In this document: piece by piece, positions 35,093 to 44,103 of the stretch
Layout: every line of letters starts with the position of its first letter
Position numbering within the stretch: position 1 is the stretch's first letter
Source of the DNA: Roseospira marina
GTDB lineage: Bacteria; Pseudomonadota; Alphaproteobacteria; Rhodospirillales; Rhodospirillaceae
NCBI RefSeq assembly: GCF_014197855.1
Contig: NZ_JACIGJ010000010.1
Location: 1 to 64,000, forward strand
Reading direction: 5' to 3'
DNA: 64,000 nucleotides
Made by a program: the position numbers and the translations under genes
Notes under the pieces: generated by a model
Databases searched by the model: none
Seen by the model: the letters and a program-made list of their open reading frames with translations, nothing else
What the model was told of the DNA's origin: nothing

Positions 35093-36748
35093 CTACTGGG
35101 TCGGTTCCGGGTCCGGGCTCGGTTCCCGTTCTGGCAGGGAGTCGAGCTGGCGCTGGATCGCCGCCCGGGCCGGCTGGTCGGCCGGAATCCGGTCCAGAAG
35201 CTGCTGCCACAGTGTGCGCGCCCGCGCGACGTCACCAGCGCGCGCCGCGCCGAGGCCAACGAAGTAGAGCGCCTTGGGGTTGTCCGGCTCAATCTCCAGG
35301 ATTTTGGCGAACAAGCCAAAGACCTCGTCGGGCGGCTCGGTCGCGCCGGACGCCTGCCCGGCCGCAATCAGAACGTCGGCATGGTGCTCCAAGATATCGG
35401 GTTCGTCCGGCGCCTGTTCCACCGCGCGGGCGCTGGCGACCACCGCCTCGTCCCACCGCCCCAGCACGCCGTAGGACTTGGCCAGACGCAGCCAGCCGTC
35501 CACATCCTCGGGGTTTTCCTCCAGGCGGGCGGCGAGGCCGTCCACCATGCCCTCGATCATCGCCCGCTCGTCCGGCGAGACGTCAAGGCCCGCCGGTCGG
35601 TCCGATCCCGGCCCGGTGGCCTCGGCCGCGTCGTCGCCCTCCGCGCCTGTATCGGCCGCGCCGTCATCGTCTGATGGAGGGTCCGTGGCCGCGTCGGCGG
35701 CGGTGTCTGCGTCGTCGTCGGGGGCGGGGGCCTCCACCCGCTCCACGGGCGCACCGTCTTCCAGGTCGAGCGGATGCGCGGGCTTCACCGTCGCGGGCGG
35801 AATCTCGTTCTGCTGCGCGACCATGGCCATGCTCTGCCGCACCATGCCCAGCCAGGGCGCATTCGCGGGCGAGCCGGCCACCAGATCGCGCCAGATGGCC
35901 AGCGCGCGCACCGGATCGCCCTCCTGCGCCGCCGCCATACCCAGATAGAAGCGGGCGCGCGGCTCGGTGCGGTCCTCACGCAGGGCATCCAGGAACAGGG
36001 TGCGCACGTGCGCGGACACGCGGCCCTCCTGGCTCAGCAGCAGGGATTCGCCCAGTTCAGCCAGCACGGTGGCTTGCGTCGGCCCCGACACACCGAGGTC
36101 CCGGGCTTTTTCCAGCGCATTGACGGCGCGGGCGTGTTGTTCGGCGCGGCGATAGGCGCGGCCCAGCTCAAACCACGCCTGAGCGTCCTCCGGCCGCTGC
36201 TCGACCACCGCCCGCAACGTTTCGATGGCGTTGCGCAGCTCGGCCGGCAGCGCCTCCAGGCTTTCCTGTTCCACCTGGGCGATGCGTTGTGCATGCGGCT
36301 GGCCCGGCAGCATGGGAGAACCGATGATGAGGTAAAGCGCCAGCGCGCCCATGGGCACCACGGCCAGCACGCCAGCAAGCGTCGCAATACCCCAGGGGCC
36401 TTGTTCGATGGCGCGCGGGATCAGATCCAGGAAGCGGATGGGCGGTTGCTGAGACGTGCCCGACCCCACATCGCCCGACGCATCGCCGTCCCCGGCGGCG
36501 GCATCCGGACCGGCGGCCGCGAGCATGCGACGCTGCACCTCGAGCCGGGCGGCGGCCGCCTGTTCCTCGGACAGAAGGCCGCGCGCAAGGTCGCGGTCGA
36601 TCTCCGACAGCTGGTCCCGGTACACGGTCATGTCGTATTCGGCGCGGTCCGGCTCGGCCTTATCGTCGTTCCGCAGCAACAGCGGGAACATCAGCATAGC
36701 CATGACCAGGGCGGAGAAGACGGCGACAATCAGCCACAGCAAAATCAT
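35093..36748 (-). CDS. ccmI: Cytochrome c maturation protein CcmI
   Basis: 551 residues from the ATG at 36748, overlapping the ccmH stop by 4 bases. Two N-terminal membrane helices (about 1-22 and 100-125) enclose a cytosolic loop with the [27 protein letters not shown] signature; the periplasmic part has TPR repeats (about 175-300 and 400-530) separated by an acidic Asp/Ala-rich linker (about 335-390). CcmI/CycH binds apocytochrome C-termini and hands them to the CcmFH ligase. Last gene of the ccm run. Confidence 0.94.
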   Translation of the reverse strand: MILLWLIVAVFSALVMAMLMFPLLLRNDDKAEPDRAEYDMTVYRDQLSEIDRDLARGLLSEEQAAAARLEVQRRMLAAAGPDAAAGDGDASGDVGSGTSQQPPIRFLDLIPRAIEQGPWGIATLAGVLAVVPMGALALYLIIGSPMLPGQPHAQRIAQVEQESLEALPAELRNAIETLRAVVEQRPEDAQAWFELGRAYRRAEQHARAVNALEKARDLGVSGPTQATVLAELGESLLLSQEGRVSAHVRTLFLDALREDRTEPRARFYLGMAAAQEGDPVRALAIWRDLVAGSPANAPWLGMVRQSMAMVAQQNEIPPATVKPAHPLDLEDGAPVERVEAPAPDDDADTAADAATDPPSDDDGAADTGAEGDDAAEATGPGSDRPAGLDVSPDERAMIEGMVDGLAARLEENPEDVDGWLRLAKSYGVLGRWDEAVVASARAVEQAPDEPDILEHHADVLIAAGQASGATEPPDEVFGLFAKILEIEPDNPKALYFVGLGAARAGDVARARTLWQQLLDRIPADQPARAAIQRQLDSLPEREPSPDPEPTQ

Positions 36749-37410
36749 ACCGCGCCCCCCCGACCCGCGCCGTCGTCGTCCTTGGACCCCTCCGACTCGT
36801 CGATAAGGGCCTGAAGGCGCGCCTGCTCCGCCGCACTCAGGGGCGGCGGGGACGGCGGCGCGGCCGCACGGCGCCGATAGAATGACACCGCCGCCGCCGC
36901 CGCCGCCGCGAGGATCAAGGCCGGCCCGAACCACAGGACATAGGTCGTGGGCTTGAATGGCGGTTTCAGCAGCACATAGTCCCCGTAGCGGTCGACGAGG
37001 TACTGTTTGACCTCCTCGTTGCTATCGCCTTGCTCGATGCGGTCGCGCACCAGCAGGCGCATGTCCCGGGCCATGTCGGCGTTCGATTCGTCGATGCTCT
37101 CGTTCTGGCAGACCACACAGCGCAGGTCGCGGCTGACCTCGCGCGCGCGCGCTTCAAGGGCCGGATCGTCAAGCATCTCGTCGGGCTCGACCGCCCAGCC
37201 CGGCGTCGGCGCGACCGTGGCCAGCGCCACTCCCAGGACCCCCGCAAGCGCCAACGCCCGCACGGCCGCGCCATACCGGAACGCCCGGCACGGCACCGCG
37301 CCCTGTCCGCGCCGGGCGCGCGTGTCACCGCCGGCCAGACGGGCACGGCGCTCCGCATCGAACAAAAAAGGCACGAGGCGGCCCGGTCTCATCTGTTCTG
37401 CCGGTTTCAT
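36745..37410 (-). CDS. ccmH: Cytochrome c maturation protein CcmH
   Basis: 221 residues. The ATG at 37410 overlaps the ccmG stop as ATGA, fixing the start although it gives a long N-terminal region (about 45 residues) before the signal/anchor helix. The [14 protein letters not shown] redox motif (CxxC) reduces apocytochrome thiols; a second membrane helix (about 160-182) contains an uninterrupted alanine run encoded by a GCC repeat. It works with CcmG, CcmI and CcmF in the periplasm. The C-terminus contains the short [14 protein letters not shown] helix. Confidence 0.93.
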   Translation of the reverse strand: MKPAEQMRPGRLVPFLFDAERRARLAGGDTRARRGQGAVPCRAFRYGAAVRALALAGVLGVALATVAPTPGWAVEPDEMLDDPALEARAREVSRDLRCVVCQNESIDESNADMARDMRLLVRDRIEQGDSNEEVKQYLVDRYGDYVLLKPPFKPTTYVLWFGPALILAAAAAAAVSFYRRRAAAPPSPPPLSAAEQARLQALIDESEGSKDDDGAGRGGAV

Positions 37411-37949
37411 CCGTTCTGAAGGTCCTCGATCAACGGTCGTAAGGTGTTCACCCAGACCTCGTCCGTGATGGGGCCGACGTGCTTGTGGCGGATGACGCCC
37501 TGCTTGTCGATCACGAAGGTCTCGGGGGCCCCGGTCACGCCGAACTCGATGGCGATCCGGTTTGTGGTGTCGTACCCGATGGCGTCGTAGGGGTCCCCGT
37601 GCCGCCCCAGCCAGCGCAGGGTGTCCTCCGGCTTGTCCTTGAAGGCGATGCCATGCAGCGGCACCAGACCCTCGGCCTGGATGCGCTTCAGCACCGGATG
37701 CTCCTGGAGGCACGCCACGCACCAGGAGCCGAAGAAGTTCAGCAGCACGACCTTCCCCTGGAACGCACCCGGATCGGTCAGCGCCGGATCGCGATCCGGC
37801 AGACCGGGCAGCGAGAAGGTCGGCACCGGCCGGTCCAGGAGCACCGACGGCAGAGCACGCGGATCCCGCTGGAGTCCCACGATGAAGAACACCAGAAGGA
37901 TGGCCACCACGATCAGGGGGAGAAAGTAGACGACTTTGACCTTTTTCAT
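37407..37949 (-). CDS. ccmG: Thiol:disulfide interchange protein CcmG/DsbE
   Basis: 180 residues from the ATG at 37949: one N-terminal membrane anchor (about 6-26) and a periplasmic thioredoxin fold with the [14 protein letters not shown] active site (Cys77 and Cys80), the cis-proline GAPETFVID and the GPITDEVW C-terminal helix. CcmG reduces CcmH or apocytochrome before haem attachment. 16 bases separate it from ccmF. Confidence 0.95.
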   Translation of the reverse strand: MKKVKVVYFLPLIVVAILLVFFIVGLQRDPRALPSVLLDRPVPTFSLPGLPDRDPALTDPGAFQGKVVLLNFFGSWCVACLQEHPVLKRIQAEGLVPLHGIAFKDKPEDTLRWLGRHGDPYDAIGYDTTNRIAIEFGVTGAPETFVIDKQGVIRHKHVGPITDEVWVNTLRPLIEDLQNG

Positions 37950-37965
37950 ATCCGTCGCCCCCCGC

Positions 37966-40026
37966 TCACGACGCACGCCCGGGGGCCGTGACCCCCGATC
38001 CACCCGACGGACCGGAGGACGCCCGGGTCGACGCCGCCCGGGCCGCCGCCTCCGCCCGCCGGCGCGCCGGCGCGCCGATCCGGTGACGGCGGTCGGTCAG
38101 GGACACGACCCCACCCACGCCCATCAGCAGGGCTCCATACCACAAGAGCGGGACGAAGGGCTCATAATAGAACCGTGTCACGTAGGCCCCCGCACCATGG
38201 TCCGTGGCGGCGTCGCCAATGACCGCGTAGTAATCGTGCAGGCCGCTGGTATGAATGGCCGCCTCGGTCGTCGCCTGTGGCGGCTGGGTGTAACGCCGCT
38301 TCTCCGGCGCAAGCTCGGTGATCCGGTCACCGTCGCCATCCAGCAGCGTGAAATGGCCCCGGATGGCGTCGTAGTTCGGGCCGTCCACGCGGTCGGCGCC
38401 CTCAAAGCGGTAGATGTGTCCCGCCATCGCCAGCGTCTCGCCGGGGCTCATGACCTGGATGGATTCCGTCTTCCAGGCCGTGTTGCCCACCACGCCCATG
38501 ACCAGAAGCGCGGTCCCGATGTGCGCCAGCGTCATGCCGTAGGCCGCGCGCGGCAGGCCCACGGCGCGCCGCAACGACACGCCCGGGCTGGCGCGGAACA
38601 GATGCACGCGTTCCGCCCATTCGACCAGCGTGCCGATCAGCAGCCACGCGCCGACGCCCATGCCGAAGGCCGCGCCGACGTGCGTCGCCTGACCGCCCGC
38701 CGCCACATAGGTCGCCGCGAACACCCCGGCCGCCGCCACCAGCGCCAACCACAGGCGCTTCGCGGCACCCAGGGCGTCGCCGCGCTTCCACGCCAGCAGC
38801 GGCCCCAGCGCCATCACGATCAGCATGGGCACCATGAGCGGCACGAACACGGCGTTGAAGAACGGCGGGCCGACGGAGACCTTGCCCAGATGGAGCGCGT
38901 CGGCGAACAGCGGATAGAGCGTGCCGAGCAGCACGGTCGCGGCCGCCGTACTGAGCAGCACGTTGTTCAGCAGCAGCGTGCCCTCGCGCGAGATCGGCGC
39001 GAACACCCCGCCGCCCTTCATCTGCGGCGCCCGCCAGGCGTAGAGGCTAAACGAGCCCACCACCGTCACGGCCAGCAGCACCAGAATGAACACACCGCGC
39101 GTCGGATCCGTGGCGAAGGCATGCACCGAGGTGATGACGCCGGAGCGCACCAGGAAGGTGCCCAGCAGCGACAGCGAGAAGGTCACGATCGCCAGCAGGA
39201 TGGTCCAGCTTTTCAGCGTGTCGCGCTTCTCCACTACGATGGCGGAGTGCAGCAACGCGGTGCCGGCCAGCCACGGGATGAACGAGGCGTTCTCGACCGG
39301 ATCCCAGTACCACCAGCCGCCCCAGCCGAGTTCGTAGTACGCCCACCAGCTTCCCAGCGCGATGCCCAGGGTCAGGAAGATCCAGGCCAGCAGCGTCCAG
39401 GGCCGCACCCAGCGCGCCCAGGCCGCATCCACCCGGCCCTCGATCAGGGCCGCGATGGCGAACGAGAACGCCATCGAGAACCCGACGTAGCCCAGGTAGA
39501 GCATCGGCGGATGGAAGGCGAGGCCCGGGTCCTGGAGCAGCGGGTTGAGGCCGCGCCCGTTCAGGGGAGCCGGATCGATGCGCTCGAACGGATTGGACGT
39601 GAACAGGATGAACAGCAGGAACCCGACCACGATCATGGCCTGAACGGCCAGCGCCCGCGCCCGCAGCGCCGGCGGCAGATTCCGGCCGAAGACCGACACC
39701 GCCACGCTGAACACCGCCAGGATGAGGATCCACAGCAGCAGCGAGCCCTCGTGGTTCCCCCACACGCCGCTGATCTTGTACAGCAGCGGCTTGTCGGTGT
39801 GGGAGTTGAGGTAGACGTTGGCGACGGAAAAGTCGGAAACGATGTAGCTGTGCGTCAGGGCCGCGAAGGCCACGGCGATGGTCAGGAACAGCGCCACGGA
39901 CGCCGGGCGGCACAGGTTCATCAGGGCCAAATCGCCCCGCTGCGCACCCACCATCGGCACGATGGCCTGCACGACCGCGACGCAGAGCGCCAGGGTCAGC
40001 GCGTAATGGCCGATCTCGGGGATCAT
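37966..40026 (-). CDS. ccmF: Haem lyase subunit CcmF
   Basis: 686 residues, polytopic (about 15 membrane helices). Contains the tryptophan-rich haem-handling motif [23 protein letters not shown]-type block (here [26 protein letters not shown], about residues 224-249) and conserved periplasmic His in [12 protein letters not shown]. It receives holo-CcmE and ligates haem to apocytochrome with CcmH/CcmI. Starts with [14 protein letters not shown] at an ATG preceded by GGGAGGACTCC. A 202-base spacer separates it from ccmE, the longest gap in the cluster. Confidence 0.96.
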   Translation of the reverse strand: [686 protein letters not shown]

Positions 40027-40228
40027 TCAGGAGTCCTCCCGTTCGGAAACCCGGGGTGTCGTCCCCCGTTCGCGCGTGATCCTCGTACGACCACACACGC
40101 GGCCCCGGCGTTGCCAGGGTCGGTTGCGCGTTCCGTCAATCCCCGCGAACACACTGACCGATCCGCCCCCAGGGCGCAAGCAAAGGCGGAGCGGCGTGCG
40201 GTCACGGAGCGAACGGAGTCCCGCCGCC

Positions 40229-40687
40229 TCACTGGGCCGGTCCCGCGTCCGGCGCCGCGCCCTCCTTCCAGTAGCCGCTGTCCTTGAGGGAGTCGGCCAC
40301 CTCCTTCGGCATGTAGGTCTCGTCGTGCTTGGCCAGCACGCTGTCGGCCACGAACAGACCCGCGCCGGACAGGCGCCCCTCGGTCACCACGCCCTGCCCC
40401 TCGCGGAACAGATCAGGCAGGATTCCCGTGAAGGCGACCGGCACCGTGTGGATCAGGTCGGTGACGACAAAGCGGACGGTCTCGCCGTCCTTCTCCACGC
40501 TGCCCTCCTCGACCAGACCGCCCAGGCGGAAGCGCTGGCCCTCGGCCACCGGGCGTTCCTCCAGATCGGTCGGGCTGTAGAAGTACAGCAGGCTGTCGCC
40601 GATGGCGCTCAAGACCAACGCCGTGGCGGCGCCCAGGGCGAGCATGCCCAGGGCAATGAAATACAAACGCCGTTTCTTACGAGTCAC
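40229..40687 (-). CDS. ccmE: Haem chaperone CcmE
   Basis: 152 residues from a GTG that overlaps the ccmD stop (GTGA). One membrane anchor (about 7-28) precedes an OB-fold domain (about 38-130). The haem-binding histidine lies in VLAKHDETYMP, the CcmE signature, near residue 120. It accepts haem from the CcmABCD complex and passes it to CcmF. The C-terminal tail is short and disordered. Confidence 0.95.
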   Translation of the reverse strand: MTRKKRRLYFIALGMLALGAATALVLSAIGDSLLYFYSPTDLEERPVAEGQRFRLGGLVEEGSVEKDGETVRFVVTDLIHTVPVAFTGILPDLFREGQGVVTEGRLSGAGLFVADSVLAKHDETYMPKEVADSLKDSGYWKEGAAPDAGPAQ

Positions 40688-40974
40688 ACTCGGCCTCCGT
40701 CCTCGGGGCGTGTCGCCTCAGCCGGGGCGATCCCCGCGCCCGACCGACTCTCGGCGTCCCCTGCAACGGTCGCCCCGCCGGCACCGACGGGCCCCGCCCG
40801 CCGACGCCGGCCACCCCCGGCGGCCTGGAGCTGGGCCAGCGCGCGCTCTTCCCGACGCAGGCTGACCCGTACATGAACAAACAGGGCGACCATCACCACG
40901 GCCGCCACACCGTAGGACGACCACACGAACAGCGCGTAGCCCCCCATCTCGAAAAACGCGATCAGACTGTCCAC
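40684..40974 (-). CDS. ccmD: Haem exporter protein CcmD
   Basis: 96 residues from a GTG at 40974. The conserved small-membrane-protein core FFEMGGYALFVWSSYGVAAVVMVALFVHV (about residues 6-34) is the CcmD signature, followed by the usual basic stretch and then a longer than usual Gly/Ala-rich tail (typical CcmD is 45-70 residues). It helps release holo-CcmE from CcmABC. It overlaps ccmE by 4 bases. Confidence 0.88.
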   Translation of the reverse strand: MDSLIAFFEMGGYALFVWSSYGVAAVVMVALFVHVRVSLRREERALAQLQAAGGGRRRRAGPVGAGGATVAGDAESRSGAGIAPAEATRPEDGGRV

Positions 40975-41060
40975 TCCCGCACCCGTTTTCTGGCGCCGCC
41001 GCGCTGACGTCCTGGCTGCGCCGCTCTGATGGTCCGGCTGCGCCGCCCCCTGGGCCGCCG

Positions 41061-41786
41061 TTACCCGTGCACCGCCGCCATCCGCATCGCCCGCACCTTG
41101 GCCGCCGCGATCTCCCGCCGCATCCCCAGCAGCAGGGTGGTCACGTAATAGGCCTTGAAGGCGATGGCCATGGCGAACAGCGGGATCAGCATGGAGCCGT
41201 CGATGGCGATGCCGCTCTGCCCCATCGGATTGACACTGGCCGGCTGGTGCAGCGTGTTCCACCAGTCCACCGAGAACTTGATGATGGGAATGTTGACCCA
41301 GCCCACCAGCGCCAGCACGGCGGCGGCCTTCGATCCGCGCTGGCGGTCATCGAAGGCATTGGCGAGCGCCATGTAGCCCAGATACAGGAACAGCAGGATC
41401 AGCATGGACGTCAGGCGGGCATCCCAGACCCACCACGCGCCCCACATCGGCTTGCCCCACAGCGATCCCGTAACCAGACAGATGAAGGTGAACGCCGCCC
41501 CCACCGGAGCCGAGCACTGCGCGGCCAGATCCGCCACCGGGTGGCGCCAGATCAGGGCCACGGCGCTGGCGATGGCCATCGCGGTGTAGACGAACAGCCC
41601 CATCCAGGCGGACGGCACGTGCACGTACATGATCCGCACCGTCTCGCCCTGCTGATAGTCGGGCGGCGACACCACCAAAGCGTAGGCGAGCCCGACACCG
41701 AACGCGATCACCATGATCGCGGTGCTCCATGGCAGGATGGCGTTGGCGATGCGCAGGAAACGGGTGGGATTCGCGTAGCGGTGCAT
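41061..41786 (-). CDS. ccmC: Haem exporter membrane protein CcmC
   Basis: 241 residues from the ATG at 41786, six membrane helices. The tryptophan-rich haem motif WGKPMWGAWWVWDARLTS (about 122-139) and periplasmic histidines in MYVHVPSAW and NTLHQPASVN match CcmC, which loads haem on CcmE. First gene of the ccm run. The usual upstream partners ccmA and ccmB are not present; 103 bases upstream is the SCO1-like gene. Confidence 0.95.
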   Translation of the reverse strand: MHRYANPTRFLRIANAILPWSTAIMVIAFGVGLAYALVVSPPDYQQGETVRIMYVHVPSAWMGLFVYTAMAIASAVALIWRHPVADLAAQCSAPVGAAFTFICLVTGSLWGKPMWGAWWVWDARLTSMLILLFLYLGYMALANAFDDRQRGSKAAAVLALVGWVNIPIIKFSVDWWNTLHQPASVNPMGQSGIAIDGSMLIPLFAMAIAFKAYYVTTLLLGMRREIAAAKVRAMRMAAVHG

Positions 41787-41889
41787 GGTCGTGTCCGGCC
41801 CCGGGTCGGGCGTTACGGTTTGGTGGCGGGACCTTATCCCCAACGCCAGCTGATTTCCAGTCGAACCGGATCCGATCTCCGGACTGCGT

Positions 41890-42567
41890 TCAACTCTCGC
41901 TGCCGTTGAGAATCGCTCGCATTTGCTCGGCCATGACGGCCGGATCCTCGCCATGGCGGAAGAACGCCGCCAGCCGGCCGTCGGGCGCCATCAGGTACGT
42001 GATGGCGCTGTGGTCCATCAGGTACGGGGCCTCACTCTCCGGCTGCTCGACCTTGGCGTAATACACGCGGTAGGCTTGGGCAGCGGCCGCGACCTGCTCG
42101 GGCGTGCCCGTCAGGCCGACCATCTTGGGGTGGAAGAATCCGACGTACTCGGCCACGTCGGCGGGCCGGTCGCGCTCCGGATCAATGGAGATGAACACCG
42201 GCTGGACCTTCTCCACGAGCGCCGGATCCAACTGGTCCAGCGCCAGGGTCATGGTCTGCAGACTGGTGGGACAGACGTCGGGACAGTACGTGTAGCCGAA
42301 GTAGATCAGCAGGTACTGCCCCGGCCAGGAGGCCTCCGTCACCGTCTCCCCCGCCCCGTTAACCAGGGTGAAGGGACCGCCGATGTCGGCCTCCCCCGCC
42401 GTCGTACCCGTCGTGGAAGACGCCGCGTCCGACACGGAGTCGCCCCCGTTCAGGAGACCATCCAGGAGACCATCCAGGAGGCCCAGGCGCGGCAGCAGCC
42501 CCACCGCCACGACCACCAGCACGACGGCTACGCCGCCCGCGATGGAGGCCACTTTTCCCCGTCGCAT
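41890..42567 (-). CDS. SCO1/SenC copper chaperone for cytochrome oxidase
   Basis: 225 residues from the ATG at 42567 (GGGAG six bases upstream; a GTG one codon earlier is also possible). One N-terminal membrane anchor (about 6-28), a short Gly-Leu-Leu-Asp repeat, then a thioredoxin fold with the copper-binding YCPDVCP motif (Cys95, Cys99) and the ligand His186 in LMDHSA. It delivers copper to the CuA centre of cytochrome c oxidase and complements the PCu(A)C chaperone at 6.5 kb. Same strand as the ccm genes downstream. Confidence 0.94.
   Translation of the reverse strand: MRRGKVASIAGGVAVVLVVVAVGLLPRLGLLDGLLDGLLNGGDSVSDAASSTTGTTAGEADIGGPFTLVNGAGETVTEASWPGQYLLIYFGYTYCPDVCPTSLQTMTLALDQLDPALVEKVQPVFISIDPERDRPADVAEYVGFFHPKMVGLTGTPEQVAAAAQAYRVYYAKVEQPESEAPYLMDHSAITYLMAPDGRLAAFFRHGEDPAVMAEQMRAILNGSES
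42452..42480. repeat. 12-base tandem repeat in the SCO1-like gene
   Basis: Two perfect copies of a 12-base unit (42452-42463, 42464-42475) and a 5-base partial third. They encode the repeated Gly-Leu-Leu-Asp at about residues 29-40, between membrane anchor and copper domain. Changes in copy number would stay in frame and lengthen the linker. Confidence 0.8.
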
Positions 42568-42604
42568 CACTCGCTCCCTGTGTCCGCGCGCCGGTCCCCG
42601 GAAT

Positions 42605-43351
42605 TTACACCACCAGACTGGCCGCCAAATACGTCAGAACGGCGGCGTTCAGGATCATCAGAACCGGCACCGCCACCGCCATCGCACCCCGGAACCGCGC
42701 CGCCGCCACCTGACCGACCAGCCCGACCAGCAGCAAACTCGGCACCGTGCCGAGCGCGAACACGGCCATGGCGACCGCGCCGGTCAGGACCTCGCCGCTC
42801 GACGCCGCCGCCGCCAGCGCGCCATACAGCAGCCCGCAGGGAATGAACCCCAGCATCAGCCCGAGCCCATACCCGCGCCAACCCGTCGGGTCGCGGAACA
42901 GCGGGCGCGCGGCATCGCCCACATGGGCCGACCACCACGCCTCCAGCCGGGACCCGCCGGGAATCGCCACCTTCAGGCGCGGCAGGGCGTAGCCCACGAA
43001 CAGCAGCGCCGCCAGCAGCAGCAGCGCCGCCGAGACCCAGTCGAGCACGCCGCTGCGGTGAATCGTGCCGGCCAGCCCGGCGAGCGCCGCGCCCAACGCG
43101 GCGTAGGTGGTCATCCGCCCCAGGTGGTAGGGCACCAGAGCGGCCCCGGTCAGGCGATGGAACTCCCGCATACGGGCGGCCGGCACCGCCTCCAACCGCG
43201 CCGTGGTCTGGGACAGCACGAACGGCCCGCACATGCCGACGCAATGCGTAAACCCACCTGCCAGACCGGCCAACGCCAGACTCGCCAGCAACCCGCCCTC
43301 GTCGCGGATGACGACATGACAGTGCGCGAGCCCGGAGGCGAGTAGGTCCAT
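42605..43351 (-). CDS. TauE/SafE-family (UreH_2) membrane protein
   Basis: 248 residues from the ATG at 43351 (a TTG at 43378 with AGGGA upstream is an alternative). Six membrane helices, with the paired cysteine motifs of the UreH_2/DsbD-like group: LAGLAGGFTHCVGMCGPFV near residue 25-43 and LGFIPCGLLYGAL in the second half. Members close to cytochrome oxidase and copper genes are thought to move copper or nickel or electrons in oxidase assembly. It is 37 bases upstream of the SCO1-like gene on the same strand, supporting an oxidase-assembly role. Confidence 0.85.
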   Translation of the reverse strand: MDLLASGLAHCHVVIRDEGGLLASLALAGLAGGFTHCVGMCGPFVLSQTTARLEAVPAARMREFHRLTGAALVPYHLGRMTTYAALGAALAGLAGTIHRSGVLDWVSAALLLLAALLFVGYALPRLKVAIPGGSRLEAWWSAHVGDAARPLFRDPTGWRGYGLGLMLGFIPCGLLYGALAAAASSGEVLTGAVAMAVFALGTVPSLLLVGLVGQVAAARFRGAMAVAVPVLMILNAAVLTYLAASLVV

Positions 43352-43474
43352 CAGTTCGGCGTTCGGGTCCAACGGCAACGGTCCCTGTTCCCCGCCCCCT
43401 TACGCGGCGGCCCAAACCGATCGTGCGGGCGCGGCGGGGTGCGATCCATGCGGTTCGTCAACGCGAGCAGTCGA

Positions 43475-44071
43475 TCATGCCCCCGCATCCTTCATGCGGA
43501 CGTAGCTGATGACCCGACGCACCCCACGCATGTCCCGGGCGTAGGCCACCGCGCGGTTCAACTCCCCCTGATCCTGAGCCACACCCATCAGATAGACGGT
43601 GCCGTTGACCACGTCGACGCTGTAGTTGATGGCCCGGACATCACGGTCGAACATCAGCCGCGTTTCCAGCTTGGTGGCGATAGCGGCGTCGGCGGCCTGA
43701 TCCACCAGGGTCGAGGTGTCGTCCACCTCGATCTCGTTGATGACCTCGCGCACGCCCTCCGCCTCCCAGGCCAGCCGCACGGCCTCCACCCGGGTCTCGG
43801 GGTCCGGGACCGCGCCGGTCAACAGGACGCGCCCCTCGCGCACCGTCATGTCGACGCGGCGAAACAGGCCAAGGTCATGCGACAGCCAGAGCTGGTTGAT
43901 TTCGGCCTGGATGCCGGCATCATCAACAGCACCGCCGAGGCCGCGTTCCTCGCTCGCCGCCGTGCCGGCCATGGCGCCGGCACCCACCACGGCACCGATC
44001 GGTGTACAGCCCGCCGCCCCCAAGAGCGTGAGCGCCAGACCGAGCGCCAGACCGCCGGTCCCCATCCCCAT
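43475..44071 (-). CDS. BON-domain lipoprotein
   Basis: 198 residues from the ATG at 44071. A lipoprotein signal ends in LGAAGC, so Cys22 or so would be lipidated and the protein anchored in the outer membrane or periplasm. Two BON domains follow (about 55-115 and 125-190), each with the hydrophobic/Gly pattern VREGRVLLTGAVPD and VVNGTVYLMGVAQDQ. This matches the DolP/OsmY-like group that binds phospholipid and supports envelope integrity. It lies downstream of dctM on the same strand (32-base gap) but is probably functionally separate. Confidence 0.9.
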   Translation of the reverse strand: MGMGTGGLALGLALTLLGAAGCTPIGAVVGAGAMAGTAASEERGLGGAVDDAGIQAEINQLWLSHDLGLFRRVDMTVREGRVLLTGAVPDPETRVEAVRLAWEAEGVREVINEIEVDDTSTLVDQAADAAIATKLETRLMFDRDVRAINYSVDVVNGTVYLMGVAQDQGELNRAVAYARDMRGVRRVISYVRMKDAGA

Positions 44072-44103
44072 GGGCGACCGGGCGGCCCGGCGGGACCGGT
44101 TAC

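Noticed and set aside
36886-36912. GCC trinucleotide run in ccmH as a possible phase-variable tract
   Set aside because: The unit is a full codon, so length changes stay in frame and would only alter an alanine run within a membrane helix; no switch is expected.
40023-40232. 69-codon minus-strand frame filling the ccmE-ccmF gap
   Set aside because: No ribosome binding site, Arg/Gly-rich composition, no recognisable protein features; kept only as a remark on the gap.
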